A DNA stretch of 64,000 bases from Mimosa pudica. Taxonomy: Eukaryota; Streptophyta; Magnoliopsida; Fabales; Fabaceae. Location of the stretch: positions 4,339,001-4,403,000 of the forward strand of contig JAKELP010000041.1 in assembly GCA_029929735.1 (NCBI GenBank). The letters run 5' to 3'. This document shows positions 33,301-44,500 of the stretch, in pieces. A program made the translations under genes and the position numbers. The notes under the pieces are model-generated. The model was not told the origin of the DNA. It searched no databases and worked only from the letters and a program-made list of their open reading frames with translations. Each line of letters opens with the position of its first letter. Within the stretch, counting starts at the first letter, position 1.

Positions 33301-36300
33301 TTATCCTTGTTCATAAGATCCCAAACGCAGAAACATGATTAAAATATAAGCTTGCACAATAGCTTATCCACTACACCCTAACAATCTCACAAACTAATTC
33401 AATATAACTAGGCTGATATGAGAATGGAGTAGTGAATGTAATTAAGCTGATTGTTTATATGCTTATGTTTTCAGAAAAAAAGAGAATTCATATAGAAAGC
33501 TTTGAAGGCTTTGCAATAAAAAAAGGGTAAAAGCGCTAATCTAATAATTAACTATTTCAATTTGGACAAAAATAATAAATGACTATTGCGCGGTGCATAA
33601 ATAATAATCAACTTTGTGACCCGGTGCAAAAATAATAAAACCGGTACTAAATGTTAATTTGTAGTTTTGTAGAACCTTTCTGATAATATTTTCTAAAGTA
33701 AAAATACCTTTTTACCCCCTCACAATTAAAATTTAACCCTCTGTCCTTCCGCCCTTCACCTTCCCATGCTAACTAGTATCAGCAAAGTTTTGATTGGGAG
33801 GGGCAAAAATGTATTTTTCACTTTGAAAATAATATCAGAAAGGTTCCACAAAACTACAAATTAACGTCCAACACCGGTTTCATCATTTTTGCACCGGGTC
33901 ACAAAGTTAGATATTATTTATGCACCGCGAAATAATCATTTATTAGTTTTGCCCAAACTGAAATAGTTAATTATTAGATCAGCGCTTTTGCCCATAAAAA
34001 AACTCCCAATTCATCAGAGTTTTAATAAGCATTTGCTTATATGTGGAATAAGCTCCTAATATTATTTTACTCTTCTTTTATATTCATTATGAATAGCATA
34101 TCATGTGAAACACACTGTTCCAAGTGCCATGGCTTCAAGAGACCCTACAGCAATACTATATGGTGTGGCATCAAACTATGAATTTAGACATGATCCATAC
34201 ACCAAGAGTATGAAATTAATATGTTTATTAGGACAAAAAATGATCTCGTACATATTAAACATAATGATACTCCCCAGCAATGCACATATAAAACACTACC
34301 AGAAGAGCATTGCCCTGCTGGCATTAGTAAGTTTCTGCGCGATGATGCAACTCATTTTTCAAAACAATTAAGCGCTAGCTTGTTTCCCATATGACTCCTA
34401 ACCGATGTACTCAGAAACAACTATATCACTCTTGTGGGTGACTATATCTCAAAAAGCACAAAGCCTTAACATCATTCTTCTATCATATATTTTTACCACC
34501 AAACTCTACTCCGTGCTTAATATAAAATGCAGAAAGAAAACTCAATGATCAGCATAGACACAATGGATCTATTTCCTATCAATTCAGACACCTGATATTC
34601 CATTACCTTATTTCTTTCACATATTCTAAGATATTATTGAAGTTGGTCTTTCTTCCTATTGTGTCCCTCCATGCAGCACCCATACAAAAGCGTGTGCTAC
34701 CAGCCTCTTTTGCCTGTCAAGAAAGGAAAAATCATCTACATGTAACTCAAGAGAAAGCACCAAAATATATGAGTAATCTGGACTAACCAGTTGAGTTTGA
34801 GCACAAGGAAATGATAGAAACATTGTAAATAATTTCTGTTTTCTTAGATACAAAGTTAGTTATCTTCTGATGGATTTGTAAATCATCCTCACTTTTTGAA
34901 GTGTATATTGTAGACAAACTCCTTTTTCAGAATAACATGAACATAGAAGTTTTGAGGGTGGGAGAGTTTAGTTAGTCTTAAACAGTCCAACCATCGAATT
35001 CATGCTAATCTAGATTTCAACAGATTCTAAATATACTCATATATTTTCAAACCTTTCTAACTAGACCTAAGAGCATAAATATTTTCCTACCCACCACTAC
35101 ATTTCCTGTCTCCTCAAACCCATAAAAAAGTAATTCATAGTTTTCTAGCATTCTCATCTAGATTGATGACTTTAGTTAAGATGAAAGGATGAAGCAATGC
35201 CAACAATGACATAAATCAAAGTCAAAAAACATTTTTGATTGCAAAAGGTTTGGAAGAGCTAGTGATTTTGAAGCAAGAAGTTAAGTTCTCCATATTACTC
35301 CGTAGGCCTATATAGAAATGCATACAATGCAATGCAATTAGCAAGAAGCAAAACGAAAGGAAAAAAAAAAATCACCTTCTTTGCAGCTTCTAGAACAGCA
35401 TCCTTATTCATTAGCTTTTGGGCTTTTAGTCCTGTATCATACCTTGATGATTGAGGGCAATATGAACAATCCTCACTGCATCCGCCTGTTTTGATAGACA
35501 AAAGAGTACACTGTTGTACTTCCCTAAAGTTATGAGCATGTCTGTGAACTTGAGCCTGATAAAGCATAAGAGTACTAATTTCAGCAAAATGGTGTCCAAT
35601 ACCAGTAGCATTCAAGACAGACAATCATAAGACTAAAAGTTCAATATAGAAGATTTTGCCGTCAATTGTTAATCTTTTAAGAATCAGCTAGAGTAATTGC
35701 CATTCCCTCCGTTCCCTAATATAGGACTAATTGACCTTTTTGGTAAATCAAAACCAACATGGTTTTTCTCTAAACTAATTAAATTGACTTACAAAATATT
35801 CTCTCCGTTTCTAAATGTAATATCACTTTCACATTTCAATTAGCTCCTAAATATAACATCACTTTCTAATTTTTTCCAACTTTTTCCCAAATTAACCTCA
35901 TAATACTTATCAATAATAAACAACAACAACAGATGGAGAGTAGAGATAAAGGTATATGGTTTGCGCAAATTGGTAATATCATGTGATAATAACTAACTTA
36001 ACTAATACCCTTAATCTAATCAAATTAAGGTAAGTGATCTTATATTTAGGAACGGAGGTAGTACATTATCATTAAGAGGCTTGTTTCCCCTCCTCAATGT
36101 CAATTGGGTATTATATTTAGGAAGGGATAAGCACTAAAGTTAAAAACTTTGGATGATTCTGAAGAGTAATTGCTACAAACAAAGCATTCCCATGTGAGAC
36201 CCACCAAAAAAACATAATAATCTATTAATTTTGCAAGACCCCAATAAAGGAAAAAAGCAGAACTGAAAAAAGAGGTGAAGAAAGAAGAATACTCCATGGA

Positions 36301-36502
36301 AGAGAAGATCGAGAACTGGAGAATCGTACACAGACTTCACTTCATGACGTGTCCAATCATTTCTAGAACCTTCTCTGATGGTCCTCTCAGCTTCAATTGC
36401 AGCCGCAGAGGAAGAAGAAGAAGAAGAATAGGAAGAATGGAGCAACAGAGAAGAGAAGGGTCTTTGGTTTGCCCTCAAAAAAATGGGTTTAATGGAAAAC
36501 AT
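30325..36502 (-). CDS. BIO2: Biotin synthase, mitochondrial
   Basis: Six exons on the minus strand: 36502-36293, 35555-35376, 34713-34607, 32260-32055, 31601-31462, 30621-30325; all GT-AG, in phase, 379 residues (Arabidopsis BIO2 has 378). It inserts sulfur into dethiobiotin, the last step of biotin synthesis, in mitochondria. Residues 1-35 are basic and Ser-rich, a targeting peptide. The radical-SAM motif CSEDCSYC gives Cys96, Cys100 and Cys103 for the 4Fe-4S cluster; Cys140 (RFCMG), Cys173 (EVCCT), Cys233 (NVCSG) and an Arg of RLSAGR match the 2Fe-2S ligands of E. coli BioB. YNHNLDTS and the C-terminal GEKLLTTPNNDFDADQ are also intact. Introns are large; intron 3 (2.3 kb) holds a SINE and a palindromic MITE, intron 1 nested MITEs. 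Confidence 0.97.
33007..33167 (+). mobile_element. tRNA-derived SINE (Au-like), copy 1, in BIO2 intron 3
   Basis: About 160 bases with a 5' tRNA-like head: A box GGCTTAACTCAATGG and B box GGGTTCGAATC. It ends in a T run after GACCCC. It is flanked by a perfect 17-base duplication TTTTACTTGACTAATCA (32990-33006 and about 33168-33184). It lies antisense to BIO2. The head and the T-rich tail resemble the Au SINE family of flowering plants; that family name is from memory. Confidence 0.9.
33525..33993. mobile_element. Palindromic Mutator-like MITE in BIO2 intron 3
   Basis: Begins GGGTAAAAGCGCTAATC and ends AGATCAGCGCTTTTGCCC, with perfect 9-bp duplications ATAAAAAAA (33516-33524 and 33994-34002). 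The arms pair for about 170 bases, including TTTGTGACCCGGTGCAAAAAT and its complement. It is non-coding. Confidence 0.92.
35703..36127. mobile_element. Outer mariner MITE, split by a second MITE, in BIO2 intron 1
   Basis: The left half (TCCCTCCGTTCCCTAATATA, with GGACTAATTGACC) and the right half (GTCAATTGGG...TATATTTAGGAAGGGA) are the two ends of one element, separated by a complete MITE at 35799-36061. Confidence 0.7.
35799..36061. mobile_element. Inner mariner/Stowaway MITE nested in another
   Basis: Ends TTCTCTCCGTTTCTAAAT and TATATTTAGGAACGGAGGTAG with TA on both sides. It inserted into the element at 35703-36127. The left end has a tandem duplication of the AATATCACTTTC subterminal motif, as in the MITE at 2937. 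Confidence 0.8.
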
Positions 36503-36652
36503 GATTTGATCAAGTGGTTAAATTCACAGTGGATTTGTGAAGTGAGGAGAATGGTAATAGAGGAAGAGGGAAAGATGTGAGTAGGAGCGGATTTAACGAG
36601 GCTCAAGTGAACCAACTGCTACTCCTACTCACTTGGGAGTTACCATCTATCT

Positions 36653-37054
36653 AGGAAAATTAATTACAGGTCCTCCACACGGGAGTTAATACTAGAAAAG
36701 TCCCAAAAGTTGAAAATATTAATGTAGGGTCCCAAGGGACCTCACATTAATATATTTGAAAAGTGAAAAGACAGTTTTGCCCCTAACCTTAATAAAAAAT
36801 TACCCCCCACCCTCCTCCCTCACCTAACCCCCCACCCCCACCCTCCTCCCTCACACCCTCCTCCCTCCGGTGGGGTGGGGGAGCGGAGGGAGGAGGGTGG
36901 GGGGTATTTTTTTATTAAGGCTAGGGGCAAAACTGTCTTTTCACTTTTCAAATATATTAATGTGAGGTCCCTTGGGACCCTACATTAATATTTTCAACTT
37001 TTGAGACTTTTCTAGTATTAACTCCCTTGTGAGGGACCTCTAATTAATTTTCCC
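36653..37054. mobile_element. Palindromic MITE at the BIO2 5' flank
   Basis: About 400 bases with pairing arms: GGAAAATTAATTACAGGTCC at the left and its diverged complement at the right, GTTAATACTAGAAAAGTC against GACTTTTCTAGTATTAAC, and GTAGGGTCCCAAGGGACCTC in both arms. The centre is a pyrimidine- then purine-rich tract (CCACCCTCCTCCCTC facing GGAGGGAGGAGGGTGG). It starts about 150 bases upstream of the BIO2 ATG, so it sits in or next to the promoter. A 9-bp duplication is not evident. Confidence 0.8.
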
Positions 37055-37325
37055 TGCCATATCTACCTACCATCATATCAACTGATTTATAATTATTAAT
37101 TAATGCATTTTGTTTTGTTTCTTTGAGTTCTTTATTGTTTGTTGCAAAAAAAAATCATTTATTGTTTGATATTTGTATTAGATCTCAACCAACTCTTGTT
37201 TTAACCTTTTGTAAAAATCATGAGTGGCAACTCCATTTAATGTTTCTTATAAATAGGGTTAGATTTGTCTTAAAATTATGTGTTGGTGGTATCACGTATT
37301 AGGCCTGCGACTTAGATGAAAACTA

Positions 37326-37785
37326 CTTCGTCCTGTTCTTATTATAGGTCACCAACCAACTCTAAATTTTGGTCCTTAATATAAGTCACCAACCACTATA
37401 AACTAACTCATTTATTAAAATTTTCCTAATATACTCATACATTGGAAGATGAGAAGAGAGAGAAGATGAAAAACACACCTTTATAAATAGATGATTAATT
37501 TTTTTTTATCAAAATAAATAGATGATTAATGAAGAGCGAAAAAAGGTAGTTGGACATAGTGATAAAGGTGGACCACCCTTTGAGGTGCCTACAAATCAGC
37601 GAGGGATTAGTCTCTCACTTGTCGAGTGAGGGGATACCTTGATCATGGATAAAAAAAGGTGGAAGGGGCGAAAATGGAAAAGACAAAAAAATGAGATCAA
37701 TTTAATGACACAACTTCCATTAACCTCTATTCCTTGGTATGTACAAATTATGCAGGTGGTAACTTATAAATAGGACCGGAGGGAG
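37326..37785. mobile_element. Long degenerate mariner-type MITE
   Basis: CTTCGTCCTGTTCTTATTATAGGTCACCA at one end matches the complement of GTGGTAACTTATAAATAGGACCGGAGGGAG at the other, with TA flanks. It is 460 bases, longer than its relatives. Extra sequence near 37560-37640 may be a further nested repeat. Confidence 0.5.
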
Positions 37786-38027
37786 TATGAAACAAGACTC
37801 GGTTCAATCCAGAATAGTTTTTGTGATACCCTAGGTGCATGTGGCATGCGACATCCTATTTATGAGGTAGTGCTAATCCCTTCTTATCTTTAGACCCTGT
37901 CATCAAGCATTGCAAAATGATTAATCTTTATACCAACCTTAGCAATCCCTTCAAAGAAGATTTGCCAAGTAGAGAGCTCAGACTTAATTGAGGCTTTAGA
38001 CCTGCTTATGAGAGGATGCTTCACAAA

Positions 38028-39028
38028 TAGAGCTGTCAAACTAGGACGGTCCGACCCTTAAGGGTTAGGGCTAAATAGGCCAGTCCATTTAGACCCTTTT
38101 CCAAAAATACCTCCATTTTCTAAAGCCCAACCCTAGAGCATTCAAGTAAGGGTCGGCCCTCAGGGCATTGTCCCTTATAAAAAAATTTCAAAATTTCAAT
38201 CACATATTATACTACAAGTTTTAACTTTTTTTTTTATCAAATACAAGTTTTAACTTTTAATACACAAGTGCACAACATAATACCCAAGTATTAAAATAAA
38301 TACACCACAAAGTCATCAAAAAGAAAATCAACAACATTCAAATACTTATAATCTACAAGACACAACTACAACTCACAAAAAGAAATTCTCAATAAATATC
38401 ATTCGACAACATTTGATTGCACTTGACTATGAGTTGCCTTCCTCCTCTTCTCTCCACTGACAAAAATGAGATAAGCAGTAGCGGGTGAGGGTTTTCTCAT
38501 TTTGGTCTTTTCGAATTTGGACTTTACTTAATTACTTTACACAACACTGAGCAAGTGAGCATTAAGGGTCTGTTTCGTTGGCCCAAGAAAGTGAGAGTGA
38601 AAAGGAAAGTGGAGAAAATTTTGGTTTTTTGGTAATTTACCTATACTCTGGGCCCACAAGTTTTCTCTCTCCATCTCACACTTTTTCTGGACCCACAAAC
38701 TTTACTTTCCCATCATTACCTAATTTACCTCCACTTTCTATTTTCACCCTTTCACTTTCCATTTCTTCAATTTCTTTCCTACAATCAAACGGACTCTAAG
38801 AGCAATGAGACTCTAAGAGCAATGAGACTATAAGAGCACCTCTATTTTTCTTTTAGTTTAGAAAAAAAGGGGTGGGCCTAACATGGTCGACCCTCTAAAG
38901 CCCTCAACCTTTAAGGGTTTGCCCTTAAGGGACTGCACCCTATTTTTCCCTCTAAACTTCAAGCCTGGCCCTAGGGTTTAGGCCAAAACGGATCGGCCCT
39001 ATGGGTTGGGCCTATAATGATGACTCTA
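38028..39028. mobile_element. Non-autonomous hAT element
   Basis: About 1 kb. It begins TAGAGCTGTCAAACTAGGACGG and ends GATGACTCTA, a hAT-type terminus (TAGAGCTGTCA consensus), with 8-bp flanks TTCACAAA and TCCACAAA that differ at one base. Subterminal GGGTCGGCCCT-like words recur at both ends (38153 and 38990). No transposase was seen. A second element lies inside. Confidence 0.75.
38565..38797. mobile_element. Small hAT-like MITE nested in the hAT element
   Basis: Terminal repeats AGGGTCTGTTTCGTTG and CAATCAAACGGACTCT (16 bases, three mismatches). It is followed by a 17-base direct repeat (ACTCTAAGAGCAATGAG) in about two and a half copies at 38793-38835. Confidence 0.6.
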
Positions 39029-39036
39029 TCCACAAA

Positions 39037-40117
39037 CCACCTATTCAGAGGCTTAGTGGAGGAAGCAAGAGCACGTGTAACCAGAGACTGGATCATAACA
39101 ACCAGACACGTTCTTGAGAGATGAACACGAGAGTTTCTTTGAAGAATCACTTGATATCCAAAGGGGTATCAATGTTATGGACTCTTCCTATGTTTAAAAC
39201 ACGAGAGTTGATGTAAGCTTTTAGGAGCATTTTCTCTCGTTTTTATTAAAAAAAAATAAGTTCCACGAAAAACAATGGGAATCTAATTTTTGGAACCAAA
39301 TGAAAATTCCCACAAATACTTCAGATATAGTGAGGAAGAGTAGAGATTTCTTTGATGAGGGAGGAAGTTGAGGCTTCTATTGGTACGTTTGAAAGAATTA
39401 TTAGTATCATGATCACACTAAAATATTTTTCAAACGGCGTTTTAATTTCATTGAGTAAAGTAGAATATGGACAATGGTTAAGAAATTTATTCTTTGTTAG
39501 CCGACAAAATGCCTAAGAAATTTATTCTTTGTTAGCCGACAAAGTTTCGCATTTTGAAATAATTTGTCCTTATTATATAGACACAAAACACATGCTACAT
39601 ATTGGTTTCTTTTAAGAGATTCTAAATCAAATGTCAAATGGATAAAGATTTGAAAACATGGATATTTCACGGGGCAGTCAACCGCGTAAAAGGTGTATTT
39701 TTGGAATAAAATAAAATTTTGGAATAAAATAAATACTGTACTTTCCAAAGCAAAAGGTATCATATAACAAATTACTAGTATTATTGTTCCCTCTAATCAG
39801 GTATGAAAGGTGGTTTTTGAGTGACCTGTTATATTTACAAGGGACACTATTCAATTATTTCAAAACTTTTAAAATTTCTTTTACTCTTGTCTCGTTAATT
39901 ATTAAAAAAAATCCTATCTGAATTTCAAAATATCATACGTGTGACATAGAGTTGTCAGTGTGATTACTCATAAAGTCCAAATATCATATGATTTCATATG
40001 TGTAATGCAAACTTGCGGAATTGTTAGTGTGATTATTCATTTATTATAATCTTTCATAAGCTTAGGTCAATTGCTCTTTATCTTTTAGTTAGGGACATTC
40101 CCTCCATTAACAATGAT
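39037..40117. other. AT-rich intergenic DNA, nothing recognised
   Basis: About 1.1 kb. It contains a 40-base direct repeat around AAGAAATTTATTCTTTGTTAG (39480 and 39514). No coding or structural feature is supported. Confidence 0.5.
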
Positions 40118-40640
40118 CACTATAAGAAAAATAAGGTGTAATAGCGTATGTTATGTCGCACAAATATGAAGTGAGATATAGATAATGTTTATGTCGCGGT
40201 TGATACTAAAAAACACGACATATTGTATTGTTCTTTTTTTATAATGGTTAAAACGATTGTAGTGCAAAAATTGTTAAAGCATATAGAGTTTGAAAGCATG
40301 ACATGATGTCATTTTAAATTAAAATAACATGTCGTGCCAAAAGCAATTTTTATTTTTTTAAAAAAAACAGAGCATGTAGCTCAACAAGGCACAACATGCT
40401 TTTATTAAATTATATTTTTTAAAAAAAAATTCATTACATGGCACCTTGTGTGACATGATTTTTCTAAAGAGGGTGATATAATTTTTTATATTAAAATAGC
40501 ATGTTGCGCCTCTAGGCACAACATACTTTTTTATATTTGGGGTGTCGCGACATTTTTTTATTTTAGTCAATAAAATAACATGTGGCACCTCTAGGTGTGA
40601 TATAATTTTTATTTTTTTTATTAATGTCGTACCTTAGTGA
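40118..40640 (+). mobile_element. CACTA (En/Spm) terminus with subterminal repeats
   Basis: CACTATAAGAAAAATAAGG at 40118 is a good CACTA terminal sequence. It is followed by repeated short words in both orientations (GCACAACATGC, CATGTCGTGCC, AACATGTGGCACC, CTCTAGGCACAACAT), as in CACTA subterminal regions. The opposite CACTA end was not found, so this is a fragment or a diverged element; the right limit is arbitrary. Confidence 0.5.
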
Positions 40641-41158
40641 TATATAAATAATAAACAAAGTAATAAAAATGAAATCAAAATGGTTGGTATGTTAACCAAA
40701 CCAGATTGTTTTGGTGATTCCCCTCTCTTCACCTCTTAACCCCAACTAGGGATCTCCAGAGTTTAAACTAGAGAATGAAGTTAACCTCTTGATCCACACT
40801 TTATCTTTAAGTTGAAGTCTTGGTGTGAATCTAGATTAGTGTGACCCGGGTGGTTCATTGTGACATAAGGGCAACGCAGGGTATTTCCATGATATTTTTT
40901 TGGTTATCCAATGGTATCCCTACCCGCGTGGTGTCAAGTGAGATTAATCACTCGCTGTTCTGTTCTGAAGTCCCATATAGGGGTTGATAGCTGGCCTGTG
41001 AATTTACTCAATTCGCAAGAGTGAATATTATTAGATTAAAAAATAAAAAAAAATTGGGTCATAATGATATCTTTGTTGACAGTTGAATGATGAGGGCGTC
41101 ATAAAAGTCATTAAGCATTCGTGCTCTTTCCTTGACGCTTTCCTGTCTGTTACGGTAC
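40641..41158. other. Unclassified repeat fragment upstream of the OTU gene
   Basis: The segment near 40925-40985 (TACCCGCGTGGTGTCAAGTG, then TTCTGAAGTCCCATATAGGGG) has a diverged relative near 59938-60000, so it is a dispersed repeat. Family unknown. Confidence 0.45.
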
Positions 41159-41577
41159 ATTAACATTACACATCTTATTCTTCTCAAACTTTCTTTCATT
41201 CCTCTTTCTTGTCTTCTCTTCTCGCTCACATCATTCAATCCATCTCTCTTCTCCTTCTTCTTCTTGTTATACACATCCAAAACTCTCTTCCTTCAAACAC
41301 TCCTTCTTGGATTGTATTAGGTAACTCATGCTTTTCATCACACTTTTCAATTGGGTTTCTATCAAAATTTCCATTGTCATCAAAAGTTGCTTTTTTTTTC
41401 TGGGTTTTTGTTTCCAGTTCTATATATGATTTTTTCTTAAACGTTTTTGTCGTTTTTTGGTTGATTTGATTCATTTGATGTTCCTAACTTAATGTAGTAT
41501 AATGATACTATGTTTATATGCAGGTGTTTTATTTATTTATTTGTTTTGGTAAAGTTGATTATTAGCAGTTAATAAAT
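41159..41577 (+). promoter_or_regulatory. Pyrimidine-rich leader and leader intron of the OTU gene
   Basis: A CT-rich stretch (41170-41310) typical of plant 5' leaders is followed by TATTAG and GTAACTC at 41320/41321, and ATATGCAG at 41523, which together look like a 203-base leader intron ending 54 bases before the ATG. This is inference; no transcript is available. Confidence 0.5.
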
Positions 41578-44500
41578 ATGGCTGAAGGCCACAGAAATGG
41601 AAGTGGAAGCTCAAGCTCAAGCTTTAGCAGCAGCTTGCAGGATACAGAGGAAGATCATACACTTGCAAGCATATTAGCTCACAAGGAAAATTCACATTCA
41701 CATGCTGAGAATAATAGGCTTGGCAAGCGACTTTCCCATTTGGATTCCATTCCTGTATGATATTTTACTTCTCATCCAATTATTCTATTGGACCCTTTAT
41801 TACTGTGCTTAATAATTGGGTACTAGTATATCTGTAAGGGGAATTTGCACTGTTGTCCCTGGTAAGGGAAATTAATACTGGAAAGTCCCAACACATTCCA
41901 AAATAATTATCAAGTCCCAGGGGCCCTTTCCTCCTGCAATTGTTTGCTTATCTTCAATGACCATTTTGCCCTCATTAAAGATGGTTGTCATCTCACTGGT
42001 TCCTGATAATTATTTTGGAATGTGTTGGGACCTTCCAGTATTAATTTCCCTTACCAGGGACTACAGTGCAAATTCCCCTATCTGTAAATGCTGTTGCACT
42101 CAATTTCAATTTGACTGCAAATTAAATGTGATCAGTATGTTAAATGTGTAACCTGTAATTACCATATGTCAAAGAAGGTTTTGAATAATTTAACTTTCAC
42201 CGTATGGTTTCCTTTGTTCTTTTCTTCTTCATTTTTAAACTTGTATCTAAGTCAAAAGGCAAGAAAAACCTCCTGCCTTGTAGTATTACAGGTATTAACT
42301 GCTAGACTATTTCTGTTCCATTGTGTGACCAAAACGTGGAAGAGTAAGGGCCAACCCAGTTCTAGTCCTCACTTGGTGAGGGCGCTTGGGAAGGGAATAT
42401 ACTAGGCAGCCTAACTTTGTTTTTGCAAAGTGGCTGATTTGAACCCACGATCTTAAACCCCATGACAAGCGAGCTTACCGTTGAGTCAAGCTAACCCTTT
42501 AAAACGTGGAAGAATCTGAGAATAAATAATGCTCGTATTATTTTGCTTGTTGTTTTTGTAAACTATGTGTGGAGTTTTATATCTATTGTTTGCTTTTTTA
42601 CTTTGGTTTATTTCTTCCTATACTTTTTGCTTGGATTTGGACTTAATTTGTTCGAGCTGCATTTTTTCGGTGCTTATGCATGTATTCTTCTTGTCAAATT
42701 TGTCTCTTACCATCTCTCATGGTTGTAGACTGTTGGCAATTTCAGACTTCAATGTAAGTCAGCTTGTTAATGCTTTGAATATCATTTGGATTATCTTCCC
42801 AACCTGTTGTTTTGTTAAGTACAATTCAGGAACATGTTTTATGCAAATTTAGAACCTGTTTGGAATTTTAAAATGTGGGATCTATAAGTACTGAGCTAAT
42901 GTTCTAAAATTCCTTTAATGTTATACTGTATTGCAACATATCAGGCTATACACTATCGAATTGTCTATTGTAATTAATCTACCTTTATCAATTTACTGAT
43001 AGGGAGCACATTTCCGTAGCTGATAGATTGGTGAAACTTTCACAAAGGATAGATTGTAATTTTGTTATCCTTGATCAACAACCTCCTAAATGTTGTCAGG
43101 TTGGTGTTGGTGAAGGATAGTTTAGGTGGCTCATTAGGTTTGTTTGTAATCTCTTTTATGAGGTAATGATATCCAGTTTCTATTAATTTACTGCTCCAAA
43201 CTGATAAGGTGAGTGTGGAAAAGATAGAATAAATAGAGAAAGAGAGTAGAAGAAAGGAGTGATGGTTAAGAGAAGAAGAACGAGAGGGGAGAGAAGAGAA
43301 GAGGAAAAGAGAGGACAGAAGAAGAGAAACAGAGGGAACGAGAGAAAGAAAAGATAGAAAGGAAGTGTCATTCTATCACATATCAGTAATTAGTCAAAAG
43401 TCTGGGATTACAAGTGGGTTTACATCTATTTTTAGGCTTTAGTTCTGATCTAACAGCTATATTAGCCTAACTGACAAACTAATCCTTCTACCATTATTAT
43501 TACATAACACAAACCCTTGTAAATAAATGTACTTTCTGCAGTTGTACATTATTTTTTTTTTTTCGATCAGAATACTAATTCAAATATGTTGACAGCACAC
43601 TCCTCGGATTAATGGAGAGATTCCTGATGTAAATGACGCTACATTAGATCATAAGAGGCTATCTGAAAGGTTGTGTATGTTTCTTTGATGCTCATTTATC
43701 ATTGACATTGCTCGAATTGAATTTCAGATAACCCTCATTTCATCCTTTTTTCCTTTGCTAAGAACTATCCAATTAGCATACACACAGAGTGCTGATTGAA
43801 GTTTAATTTGAATTATACACTTGAAAAAACATACTTATTCAGGCATAATTGGTTGGCTTAGAGGAGGGAATGATTTCCTTTTATTATTGGGTGAAGGTGC
43901 AAATATACTTCAAGTTTTTGCTTAGGAGCAATATTGCCCTAGGAGTTTTTATTGAAGCAAGTCGTTGTTGAAGTATTGATAAAAGGGCAATTTTGCCTTT
44001 TACTTATAGTCAATTCCAATTTTCTAAATAGTCAATGTTAGTTTTATAATGTATTAGGACAATATTACTACATTTTGAAATTGTCATGGCAAAATATCTC
44101 TTGAGTAAATATTTCTGAGGCAAAGTTGCACCTCTACCCTATCCTTGTTTAATGTTTATCATGTTCTTGTAATAATTATTTTATTGTATTTTATCGGGCT
44201 TTATGGTTTTTTGTAAGTCAAGATGAAGAATACTTTCTATTTTTTAATTTGCTTTCATTTGGTATCACTTTCCATTTTTAGCACCAAACAACCTCATCCT
44301 TCTCAGCCTTTCTTGTTATAGTTATATAATGATGAAGTAAGATGAGAATAGATTTTTATTAATCTTTTGCAATTTCACGGATGTAGTAGAAGCACTAAGT
44401 AATGTTAAAACAACTCGGTCGAGAATGTGATCATGGAACATCCTAGTTATGCTGGTGTAATGACAATGAAACTGTGATGTATAATTGATTTCTGTGTACA

